DNA from: Perkinsus olseni
Lineage: Eukaryota; Perkinsozoa; Perkinsida; Perkinsidae
Length of the DNA: 64,000 bases
Assembly: GCA_013115135.1 (NCBI GenBank)
Contig: JABANP010000234.1
Location: 1-64,000 of the forward strand
Reading direction: 5' to 3'
A program made the position numbers and the translations under genes. Of the stretch, positions 33,405 through 43,310 are shown one piece after another. The notes below the pieces were generated by a model. That model was given only the letters and a program-made list of their open reading frames with translations, had not been told where the DNA came from and made no database searches. Every line of letters begins with the position of its first letter. Position 1 is the stretch's first letter.

Positions 33405-36400
33405 ATGGTTGAACAACCTTTAGAAACACTTCGCCACACAATAGCCTTGCGAGCATGGCCCTCATTGGTACGGCAGATGGGGCCGGAAGCAGACAAAATC
33501 ATCAGGTGTCTGGTCGATTCCAAAGTAAAGTCGAATCGAGCCGACGGTAAGTAGACACTTTCTGAGGAGAGCTGCAGGAGGGGTAAACCGCCGTTTGCGG
33601 GAAAAATATGATTTCGGAAATTTCGACAATTTTCCGATTCTTACGCGGTTGCCACTCTTCGCTCCATTTTTGGAAATTTCTTGGGAGAAATTTCAGGACC
33701 TTCAGCAAGAATGAAGAGTCGTTGGCGGAAAACGACTCGTTTGCGCGGAAGGTATGACTTTTGAAAATTCCCGATTTTCGGCGCGATTGCTCACCATTTT
33801 TACCACAGCTTGTTCGTCATGGCGGGAATTTTCCGGAAATTTTGGGAAAATTCTGATTTTTTAGGGAACCCGTTACTTTTCGTACCAAAGGCAGATTTCC
33901 CAGTTTACCAAGAAGCTTTGAAAAACTCAGCGGTCGAAGTGAAACCGTTTCCCGGCATTCCTAGCACGACCAAGGATTTTGAGGAGATGGACTCGGGCCT
34001 GCTGGCATTGGAATACGGTTCCACCTATATGGTGCCAGGGGCGAGGTTCAACGAGATGTATGGTTGGGATAGGTAGTAGGGGAAGGGCACGGGTTCGATC
34101 CCCGGCGGGTGCATTTTTGGTTCTCATTACTTGTGAATTTTTCACATGAATCGAGGTTAATATTTCGCCGAAATATTAGAATTAATTTACCCGAAATAAC
34201 TTCGGTGAGCGAATACGAATGAATCTGTGCTGTGCGCTGAAATATCTTTTCTCTGCGTATCTTCTTCTCGTCGACCTTAGCCGCCTTGTTACATTGCGAA
34301 ATCGACATAATATCGACTCGCTATCCACTCATGAAATTTGTCTTCACACTGTAAATCATTCAAGGTCGGAAAATCTTTGCTGTGCGTCGTTGGAGTATCT
34401 TTCTTTCTTCAGTTACTTCATAACCCTTGGTCTGGTTAATTCATCAACACCACCGAATCCTGAGCTTCTCCATGTTGCCGTGTCGATGCTGAAAAATCAT
34501 ATTTATCAGGTTGAAAATTACGGGAAAGTCCTCAACGCCAATCGATCGTAATAAAACGGTTCTGCATGCGTGCTGATTTTCGTACCACTCCTTCCGTTCC
34601 TCAATGACTCTGGATGTCGATAATTCCGAATTTACGTCTGAAATTTTAGGAGTATCTTTTTACGGGAATCTTCCTCTCATCGACCTTAGATATTTTTTAA
34701 ACCGTGCGCAACCTCCTCTGTTATCATCGACTCTCATGCTGTTGCTGCCGTATATTAAAGACGATGATAAACTGGTAGGCATGCCCTAGTCTTGCTCATC
34801 TTGCTACATCTTGCAATTCCCTCAACGCCAGGTCAAACGAGCCACAGCAGCAGTTGTGAAAGAATATGATACCGTGTGGAGATCAGCTCCTCGATATGAC
34901 AGCATTACCGGCCTTTCGAAGTAGTTTTCCTTAGCGGAGCGAAGCGTTTCACGAATACACATTTTCATCAGATACGGTGGCTCCCCTGCTGCCAGATGCC
35001 GAGCTGTCGAGCCTGGTCACTACGACTGGATGCTCTCCTTGCAGGGAGATGATCTTGAAAGAGCGGTAGTGTTGGGAGTTTTGCGTATCTTTTCTGTGGT
35101 TGGGTTGCAAATTTTCTTGGTCGAAATTTTCGTATCTTTTTCGTCGCCTTGTTCGTAAATTGTGTGTTTTACGGATTTTTTGGGAGGAAGTATCCTTTTA
35201 TTTCGCCTGTTTTTTTGATCGGAAAAATCTGTATTTTTGTCTTTTTATTTTTTCTTGATTTTTTGACTTGTTCAGAAATGTGGCTTGGTGTCATCAAAAT
35301 TACGCGAAGGATTCAACATTCAGGGAGTATCTTTTATTTTCGCGTGACGTGGTTCAACCTCAGGTCCAGTCGGATATGGCAGTGAGGGAGTCTGGTCATG
35401 ATACTACCGCCCGGCTCAGCCGTTATGACGCGTGCGATATGGCGACAGTTGATTTAAATTGCATTTTATACAAGATAGAGAAAAGATATGTCTAGTAGGT
35501 TGGTGGTATCATAATCGATCACGTGATCGATTTTGTGTTTTCAGTACTACATGAACCATCTAGAGATTGGGCAGCACTTGCGGAATCGCGAAAGCTGACG
35601 ATTCTAAGATTAATGTAAGTGACCAGGTTCGACCTAAGATACGCGTATCTTTTCTCCCAGGAGTGACCAGCTTCAACCTAAGATACGCGTATCTTTTACC
35701 CAGGTACATACCTGAGCGGAGCTCGTTTTTCGACTACAACACGCGCAACGGGCAAGTGGATACGTCCTTCCTGTCTGTGACCGGGCTGGCGTATCCTTTG
35801 TGGTGCGGGCTGGTCGATGGCAATCGACCACTGTCGAACGAAATTGTGAACACGCTCATGACGAATCTCGCTCAGGACGGAGGGGTTGTATCGGACGATT
35901 TAAAAAACAACGTGAAGGGGTAATAATTTTTTGGGGAATTTTTTTGTAGCGGAGCGAAGTTTTTTTTCTCGATTTGCAGATTTACGGGTCAGTGGGACTG
36001 GCCGGCTGGATGGGCGCCCCACCAGATGATCACTTGGATGGGTTTGATGCGGCTGGGGTATCTTACGCAAGCTCGAGAATTAGCTTCTAGGTAGGTTGGA
36101 GAATCTTTGCTGTGCGAGGGTAGGAGTATCTTTTGGTATCCGAGAGACTATCGGCAGAGCTAATACTTTTCTAGGGAGACAGAAATTGTGATGTGTGCTA
36201 GGCCGCGCATACCACAATTCTCACAGAAAGTGTCCACGCATGGGCTATTGGAATCTTCACGCACAGCGAAGATTCTCTGTGAGGCGTATCTTATGTCGCA
36301 GATGGGTTCGTTTATGTCTGAAGACTTTCCAAGTTTACGACTGTCTTCCCGAGAAGTTCGATGTTGTCCATTGCACATCGCGAATCGACGTCGAGTATGG

Positions 36401-37048
36401 TAATCAGTGCAGCGAGAAGGGGGAGTATTTTGGATGGACTGTCGCTAGCGTAATAATGGGAGGAAGTATCTTAGGTTGAAGCGAGGCGAAGATAGGAGTA
36501 TGTCGATTGTGGTCGGAAAGATGTTCGTATTGTGCGTGGGGGAAAAATTCAATTTTTCTGGAGAGTTTTTCCTTGAAATTTTCGAAGAATTTTTACGTCC
36601 GTTGCCGATGATGAATTTCTAAATCCCTCGAGAGTGCTCTGTGAGTACTGAAAGAAAAAGGTTTTTTTTCTGGTTCTTTCCGTATCTTGTGATGGGAATC
36701 TTTGACCTATCGAAGACAGTTATGCTCGCGATAAGGCTTTATTTGTATTGGTTTGTTGAATTAGGATGAGGGTTCACCGAGCATTCGGGAATCCAGAAAA
36801 AAATTAGTATTTTTTCGCGTCGGATTTTTCCCCTTTTGGGATAAATTTTTTTACGGATTTTTCCCGATTTTTCAAATCCTGTTTTCCACTTTTCCGTGCT
36901 TTAGGTTGAGATGGCTTTGCAGTCCGTGCTCACTGCTGATGACATTGCCAAGATAAACCACGATTTTGCGAATTCCCGCGGAGCCGAAAACCCTACCGGA
37001 GGGGCAGCGAGGCCGACGTGTGCCGGTGAATCTGTGAATTCAGAGTGA
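33405..37048 (+). CDS. Neutral-type trehalase, copy 1 (GH37), 13 exons
   Basis: Hydrolyses trehalose to glucose; cytosolic neutral type is inferred because no signal peptide is visible. Exons: 33405-33546, 33697-33751 (uncertain), 33865-34072, 34413-34547, 34690-34774, 34832-34920, 34972-35065, 35364-35494, 35545-35614, 35704-35919, 35980-36090, 36302-36449, 36905-37048. Diagnostic motifs: [22 protein letters not shown] across the exon 3/4 junction (trehalase signature 1), GKVLNANRS and YFLNRAQPP (neutral type), [11 protein letters not shown] (aligned with the ESGWDFSSRW region), [20 protein letters not shown] (signature 2), LPEKFDVV, and FGWTVASV. About 540 residues, shorter than the roughly 700 of fungal neutral trehalases. 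Signature 1 has PGAR instead of PGGR. Introns carry the hairpin modules. Intact as far as read. A tandem paralogue follows. Confidence 0.88.
34073..34110. repeat. tRNA T-arm-like word at an intron 5' end
   Basis: The intron after the codon for trehalase Asp-Ser opens GTAGTAGGGG and carries GGGTTCGATCCCCGGC by base 34106, a T-arm/B-box match on the plus strand. The paralogous intron at 38286 carries the same kind of word (GGGGATTGAACCTGG) in the opposite orientation. Confidence 0.65.
35513..35532. repeat. Intronic 20-bp palindrome, identical to the 3081 copy
   Basis: AATCGATCACGTGATCGATT lies in the intron between trehalase copy 1 exons 8 and 9, twelve bases before the acceptor. Confidence 0.85.
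35615..35703. repeat. Intron made of two tandem intron-like units
   Basis: Unit 1 (35615-35660, 46 bases) runs GTAAGT...CCCAG; unit 2 (35661-35703, 43 bases) repeats it from GAGTGACCAGC to ACCCAG. Each holds the 16-bp palindrome AAGATACGCGTATCTT (35636-35651 and 35680-35695) preceded by TTC(G/A)ACCT. Unit 2 lacks a donor (GA instead of GT), so the pair is spliced as one intron with two possible acceptors. Confidence 0.85.
36469..36483. repeat. GTATCTTAGGTTGAA word
   Basis: The 15-base core recurs exactly or nearly so at 14791 and 38018; its reverse complement forms part of the palindromic introns at 35634 and 35678. Here it lies 20 bases inside the last intron of trehalase copy 1. Confidence 0.75.
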
Positions 37049-37301
37049 TTTGTTTTAAACAGAGTTTCTCAATAATTTTGTGGCGCGGTGAAGTTGGGAG
37101 GAAAACAGGAAGGGGGTGGTGGAAAATTTTCGTGAAATTTTCGAACATTTTTTCCCTGTAAAAATTTTAACGGGAAAATTGTAGGAGAACTCCGAGGCTT
37201 TCCATTGCGAAAGGCTATTCACTTTTTATGAGGGGGGAATTGAACCTGCGCGGATGAACATGTTCAGATTTACCCCAGAATATCTTAACCGTTTCACTAT
37301 A

Positions 37302-40300
37302 ATGGCCGTCGACTTTCCGGTTCCTACACTGCAAACTGCGTTCTCTGACCCTCTGCCAGCCCTTCGTGAGGCGATCGCTGAGTACGCGTGGCCGAGTTTG
37401 AAGCGCCATCTCGGACCGGACCCCGAATCGATATTAAGTTGCATGGAAGATCCGAAAATTACCAAACCGCAGCCGAAACCGGTCCCGGTTCATGAGCCTC
37501 CGAAAGAGGATGATGAGGAGAAGCAGCGGCAGCAGCGTCGCCACTGGAAACGCAGGAATCCTGATTGGCGGGCGAGGAAGGCCGGGGGCGGGTAGTACGG
37601 GAATTTCGTGGCGCGGTGAAGATTTCGAAGTTCGTACCACTTCTGAGCGAAATTTTTGCCCCTGGTCGGAAATTTCTGAGTATATCGTTTTTTTGATGTG
37701 ATGCTCGGACCACGGGTGGCGGTAGTTTAATTGTAATCTGAAAAAAATTCTCCGGGCAATGTTCTCAGCGCCATTATATAGAGTGCTTTGAGAGCCTCAA
37801 AGTTGACTTGTTGCTGACCGTAATGGTTAGTAGGGGGTCGAAAGCAATATGGTTGGCGGAATCTTGGAATTATCTTTTCCACTGCTTTAGCGGGGGTACA
37901 GGCAAATTCATCTTGACGGCTGGGATCAGGGAATTTGACGGAAGTTGGCGGGGCCGTGAAAATGTATTGTCGTCAATGTTTGGTCTGGTGCAGAGAAAAT
38001 CATTGATTTGGTGTCGGAGGTATCTTAGGTTGAACCTTGCGAGAAATAGTTGTCAAGATTCTCTTCTTCCTCAGGGCCTCTCCCGTTACTCTATGTACCA
38101 ACTAGAGACTATGAAGTCTACGCGAATGCCTTGGTTGGGTATCCTGCGCGGGTTAAGCTTTACCCGGGAATGCCACGCACCGTGAAGGATTTCGACAAGA
38201 TGGAACCAGGCCTGCTGGCTCTGGAATTCGGCGCTGAGTACATCGTCCCAGGCGGAAGGTTTACTTCCATGTATGGCTGGGATAGGTAGTAGCGGGGATT
38301 GAACCTGGGTCGTTTGCATGAAAGAATCGTTATCGCATTGCCAGTTACTTCATTATTCTGGGCTTGCTGAGTTCGTCTGAGCCGCCGGAGCCGGGATTAC
38401 TGAAGACAGCGGTTTCGATGCTAAGGCAGCAGGTGTATGAAATTGAGAATTACGGGAGCCCTTTTAAATGCTAATCGATCGTAATATGAGGTGTGATGGT
38501 GAAATCGATCACGCGATCGATTTTAGATATTTTTTGAATCGTTCACAACCGCCGTTCCTTTCATCGACTTTAATGGCACTATTGCCGTATATTAAGAATG
38601 ATACCAAATTGGTAAGAAATGGGAGAATCTTTGCTGTGCGCACAGGGCGTATCTTTAGGTATCCAGAGCTACAGCAGCGATTGTTAAGGAATATGATAAT
38701 GTTTGGAAGTGCGGCCATCGATACGACAGAGCGACTGGTCTGTCCAGGTAGTACTGAGGCTCGAGATTTACTAGAAATGTGGTATTGGTGAGTTGAAGTT
38801 AATTAGCTCACGAATACGCGGCAGAACAAGCGTGATAGATACTCCTTTGCCAAGTCAAGGATACTCGCTGGTGGCGTTTTAGAGCGTCTCAGAGAAATTC
38901 CCTCCCCCTCGAGACTTGAAAGCGAAATTTTCTCTTCCACTAAGTCCTTTATTGCGGTGGAAATAACTAGAGTATCGGTCGTCTTTACCGTCGTCTCCCA
39001 CAGATACGATGGTCACCCGGAAACCCTTTGCAGGGCGACCGAGATCGGTCACTACGCTTGGATGAAAGATCTCACTGGAAACGCTCGAAAGAGAGCGGTG
39101 AGTCAATTTATATACTGGAATCTTTCTGATTAGCGTTGTTGCAGATTCGGTCGGACATGGCCATTCAGGAGTCAGGCCATGATACCACTGCAAGGCTGAC
39201 GAGGACTGATGCCTGTGATATCGCCACCGTCGATCTTAACTGTATATTATACAGAATCGAATCTGATCTTGCGAGTAGGAGGACGGGTGGGCGGGAGAAA
39301 ATTTAGGCTGATCCTGTTTTGCCTTTTGGTGCTTGAGGAGTTTACACGAACACAATCGTAGCGATGAGAGAACTCTGAGTATCTCACCGTTATCTATTAA
39401 CCGATTCTGGACATCAGAATTGTTTTTGGGAACCGCAATTTACGTGCAGAACTGACTTCCAGAATTCCGGGTGTTCAACAGCCCTCCCTGGATCGTCTTT
39501 CACGCAGTGAATAAAATTCTGGGAGCGGTCCTGAAATTCGAAGGAGCTTCACTATCGAACAGCGGATTATTTTCAGAGCTACATGAGCCGTCCAGGGACT
39601 GGCGTGAATTAGCGCGCGCCCGACGGGAGACCATGCTCCGTCTAATGTAAGATTTGAATCAGTGAGTCGTGAGTAGAAGAGGGGGGTCTTGTCAGGTACA
39701 TCCCGACTAGGGGAGCGTTTTTGATTATAATACAAAAACCGGGGTCGTTGATTCTTCGGTGCTCTCGGCCACTGGGGTGTCGTATCCTCTTTGGTGCGGT
39801 ATGGTCGACCGGGACCGAACCACAGTCGACAATCTCGTGAAAACTCTGATGACGAAGTTGGCAGCACCGGGCGGAGTAGTGTCCAATGATATCACTGACG
39901 ATCATCGAGGGTGAGATGGAGATTTCGCTCGCCTGAAAAAAAAGAAGAGGGAGGTGTCATCAGGAAATTCACGAATCATTTTCTTAGAATTTTTAATGCG
40001 GAGTTTTTATAGTCTCGATAATGAGTAGAGATCGTGCAGAGTAGAGATGAAACTTGTCTTTGAAAATGCTATTTCCGAAGTCCTTTCGGCGGATTGGTGG
40101 ATAGCGTTTGAAATGAGGAGCAATGCGCTCGCAATGCGATAAGATCTTCGTCTCCATTCCGATTCGATGCTCGCATAGTAGTGGTGAGAAGTATCGATGA
40201 TAGTGAATCCGGATCCTCGATATACTGTTCTCAACTATCAGTCCGGCGATAGGATCTCTCTTCTCAATCGGAGGAGTCGGGGCCGCCCCGACGAGGCGAA

Positions 40301-41158
40301 ATCATTCCTCATCAAATTCCACTGGAATTTAATTTATTACTCAGCATTCTCATCATTGGTATGTTCAGATTCCGCGGGCAATGGGATTGGCCGGCGGGTT
40401 GGGCTCCTCATCAGATGTTGACGTGGATCGGCTTGATGCGGCTGAATAAAGTCAAAGGAAGCTCGTGACTTGGCCTCCAGGTGAGAGGGGCTTTGCGACT
40501 GCTGATTATTTCTGAGTATTCTCCGCGAGGAGATACTTGGGTTCTTACGATTCACAGCGGCTCCTGGTTTATGCTCGTGAGCTCGGTCGTAACTCGAGAA
40601 GGAATATTCAAACGACGGCCGGTGATGTCAAAAAATTTATCCGTGCCGTTGAGGCAATCAATTTCGCTCAAAAAAATCAAAAAAAGTTATCCTGGGTAGT
40701 CCTGCTACCTAGGTGTATGAGAGAATTCGTTGATACCTTTTTACTGGTTCATTACCGTTATCGGACTGTCGTCTAGGAAGTGACTTTGGAAAGGAGAAAT
40801 ATTTTGGTTAAGTTTACGAAGAAATTTTCACATAACGCAAGGAGATTCTTTCGTCGGGAGTGAATCTTTTCAGGTGGGTAAGTCTGGCCTTGGAGACCTT
40901 CATCAACTACGGATGCCTCCCGGAGAAGTTCGACGTGGTTTCGTGTACGTCCACGCTTAACTTGGAGTACGGCAACCAGTGCACGGGCGTCGGTGACTTC
41001 TTCGGTTGGACGACCGCTAGCGTGAGCATCACCACTTTGGTCGGAAAAATTTGGAGGTGTTCTTTTCGTAGGTCGAATTTGCTCTGCAGCAAGTTTTGAC
41101 TGATGGAGACATCGCGGAAATCGAAAGAAATATGAAGATGGTCGTCAAGAACGACTGA
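37302..41158 (+). CDS. Neutral-type trehalase, copy 2 (GH37), frame-broken
   Basis: Tandem paralogue of copy 1 with the same exon boundaries. Exons: 37302-37591, 38075-38285, 38345-38480, 38527-38611, 38659-38747, 39004-39097, 39145-39274, 39577-39646, 39696-39910, 40369-40480, 40874-41021, 41072-41158. Motifs: [68 protein letters not shown] and FFGWTTASV. The last exon reads EFALQQVLTDGDIAEIERNM and ends at TGA. Exon 1 encodes a longer Pro/Lys/Arg-rich segment than copy 1. Two frame breaks: one base missing at the T run 39718-39722 and one extra at the A run 40454-40456. Homology continues cleanly past both, so sequencing error is likelier than decay, but a pseudogene cannot be excluded. Confidence 0.82.
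38481..38526. repeat. 46-base intron with palindrome variant
   Basis: Verified by the paralogous exon junction (NANRS/YFLN). Arms AAATCGATC (38502-38510) and GATCGATTT (38515-38523) flank ACGC, a variant of the 20-bp palindrome. The last arm abuts the TTTTAG acceptor. Confidence 0.9.
38612..38658. repeat. 47-base intron with CTGTGCGCACAG palindrome and GTATCTT
   Basis: Runs GTAAGAAATGGG ... ATCTTTAG. It carries GAATCTTTG, the perfect palindrome CTGTGCGCACAG and GCGTATCTTTAG, where the GTATCTT module forms the acceptor end. Related sequence GAGAATCTTTGCTGTGCG recurs at 36099 and, in part, at 34369, each ending in GTATCTTT. Confidence 0.9.
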
Positions 41159-41159
41159 T

Positions 41160-42550
41160 GTCATCACCACTCCCTTTGGAGTCCTATCTTACTATACCAG
41201 CCGCTCTCATTGTGTTAAGTGCATTTTGGCGACCGAGTTGAGTTCTTCGATTGTTGGACATCGAGAGATTGATCGAGCAGTTTTACTTCTCCGAGTACCA
41301 TCCTGCCAGGAGGAAAGGAAGTCTCTCTGGTTGAATATAACCCTGAGAACAGCTTCTTGACGATCTGTCTTTTGCACTGAATGTCAACGCTACAGAAAAG
41401 TCTCCAACGGTGCACATTGGCAAGAGTCTAACTGAACCGGAGCCGTAGGCGTTGGACTATAAACTCACATATACATGGGCAAAATTACGGTTACGGTCCG
41501 TAAATTGATAAGAACGTTTACGGTTTCGAAAACCGTGAAAGCGTAGAACGTGTATCGCACGCTGGCGAAGCGATGGGTGAATGGTGTGAGGTGAGCTACT
41601 CTCACACTCACCATCCTTGACCTCGAGTGTGGGGCGAGTGTGCCATCCCCCTTTATTGATAGCCTGCTTGATTCAGACAGCAAGAGTTTAAGCAGATGGA
41701 GTGGAGCCCACAGTAGATAACAGGGATATTTACAAGATCATTGGCAGCGTCGGCGTGACCTCAGTCATTCTGCCGACAGATTTTCCGCGATTTTCCGGCG
41801 TTTGGTTTGAAATTTCGAGGGTGAAACTCGCGGATAAGCGACGAAGCTTCCGAGCTCCCGATTGGTGTGGGTTACAACGCTTAACTCGTTCGCTCCAAAA
41901 GTTCATCAGGGGTGGGCCCTTTTTAAGTCTGATATCCTAGCGAAGCGGTACGAATGCACAGCGTAGCTCATTGCGAGCGAATCACGAATTACGAAGCCAT
42001 AGCGGAGGGAGTCCATTCCACCGTGTCGAGGGACGTGCAAAGATGGTTACCGTGAAACCCGACGAGACAACCTGCGAGGAGGTTCGTCGTGGATCACGGG
42101 GGACTTTCCTTCTGCACACCTCGTGTGTCGTTCGCGTGCCACGACGACCACGCCCCAGTGACAGCGAGAAGGTGTGCTTGCGTGCACAACTTCCGTTATC
42201 AGTCCGTTGCTCGATGGCTCGCATCCCTTAAAGCAGCTCTATCGAACGCGAGATTCCAGTTGTGTTGTAAACACTCCAGGGGCACTCAAGAGAGTTGTGG
42301 CCAGGACTATCAAACCTCCCTCTTGAGCTTGCACTTTGTATCGGTCGCGATGTCTAGTACGGCAATGAACAGCTTCTGTGACGCTCGTGGTCTCGCGCAG
42401 CGAGGGGCATCCGCATAGTGGGAGAGTTTCGCTTCCTAGTCTGGGACCGCTCACTCGATTCAGCCAGCTGTAGCGTGTGTACAATTTCCGACCTGTTTCC
42501 TCACGAGGTCGATCGGATGCATGAAGTTCATTTTGCAGCCTCCCGTATTT
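41160..42550. other. Intergenic, no gene seen
   Basis: Short overlapping frames only. A one-base-centred repeat TTACGG-T-CCGTAA lies at 41492-41504. The final 400 bases partly resemble the sequence upstream of 47287, consistent with a duplicated promoter region for the secreted genes. Confidence 0.45.
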
Positions 42551-42557
42551 CTGGAGC

Positions 42558-43310
42558 ATGACCCTCGTATCAGCCTTGCTCGTCTCCTTCCTCCTCGTCT
42601 TTGTGGATGGTCAGCCACCCGGCAGGTATGAAGCTGTTCGTGACGATGAGCGATTCATTCTCGACATTACGGAGGATCAGATGGTGTCCATGACGGTTTA
42701 CTGTGATTGTGGCAAAGGATTCTACACCGACGGCCCGTATCGTCTTCTGAAGGGATGCGGCCTCTATGAGTACATCATCGACTTCAGCGGTGTGTGCGAG
42801 GGTGTCTCCCACTGGTACATCGGCATCAAATCGGCCTGCACCAACGCTCGTCTTGTCGACGGCGACTTCAGGACGATCACCTTCGATTCTGCCGATACTC
42901 TCACAACAACCGTTGGCAACAAGACGGCCACCTTCTCGAGGTCCACACGTTTGCTAGTTCCGAACTATTATTATTATGACGACGAGAAGTCGAAGATTAG
43001 CATCGTATATGAGGTTGGCTACGACGGGACTGTGAAGATTAAAGTTAAATGCCGTTGTTTCCTGTGCCGTAAGAGACTCTCTGCCGAGTTCCGCCTTGTC
43101 CGTAACGACCGTCGCTTCTCTTATACGACCTACGATCTGCTCCCAACCGGTAAAAAAAGTATCGAAGCATTCCAGGCCAAGGTCGGTTGTTCGTGTAAGA
43201 TGCGCACTTCCCCACAAGACTTCACATACCTAGCTTTTGCGTCGGGCAACACAGCTTATACTGAGCTCGGAGGTAGACGTATATTCCTGGAAGCGGCGAA
43301 GGGTTTCTGA
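42558..43310 (+). CDS. Small secreted protein family, copy A (250 aa)
   Basis: Single-exon frame with a clear signal peptide (MTLVSALLVSFLLVFVDG, residues 1-18), then a mature chain beginning QPPGRYEAV. The mature part is beta-rich with paired cysteines (YCDCGKGF, KGCGLYEY, SGVCEG, SACTN, KCRCFLC, GCSC), suggesting a disulphide-stabilised extracellular fold. Copy B at 47287 has exactly the same length and a very similar first half; copies C and D follow. I recall comparable lineage-specific secreted families in Perkinsus but cannot name a domain or function. Export to the cell surface or host interface is inference. The start was chosen at the signal-peptide Met, matching copy B. Confidence 0.85.
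   Translation: MTLVSALLVSFLLVFVDGQPPGRYEAVRDDERFILDITEDQMVSMTVYCDCGKGFYTDGPYRLLKGCGLYEYIIDFSGVCEGVSHWYIGIKSACTNARLVDGDFRTITFDSADTLTTTVGNKTATFSRSTRLLVPNYYYYDDEKSKISIVYEVGYDGTVKIKVKCRCFLCRKRLSAEFRLVRNDRRFSYTTYDLLPTGKKSIEAFQAKVGCSCKMRTSPQDFTYLAFASGNTAYTELGGRRIFLEAAKGF

Noticed and set aside
36195..36479. Trehalase copy 1 ending at the TGA within GTATCTTAGGTTGA
   Set aside because: Copy 2 shows a splice donor at the same point (GCTAGC/GT), and a homologous last exon exists at 36905-37048, so the stop is intronic.
40537..40776. Open frame RLLVYARELGRNSRRN as a trehalase exon
   Set aside because: The exon junction from 40480 to 40874 matches copy 1 exactly without it. It lies in the intron and has no counterpart in copy 1.
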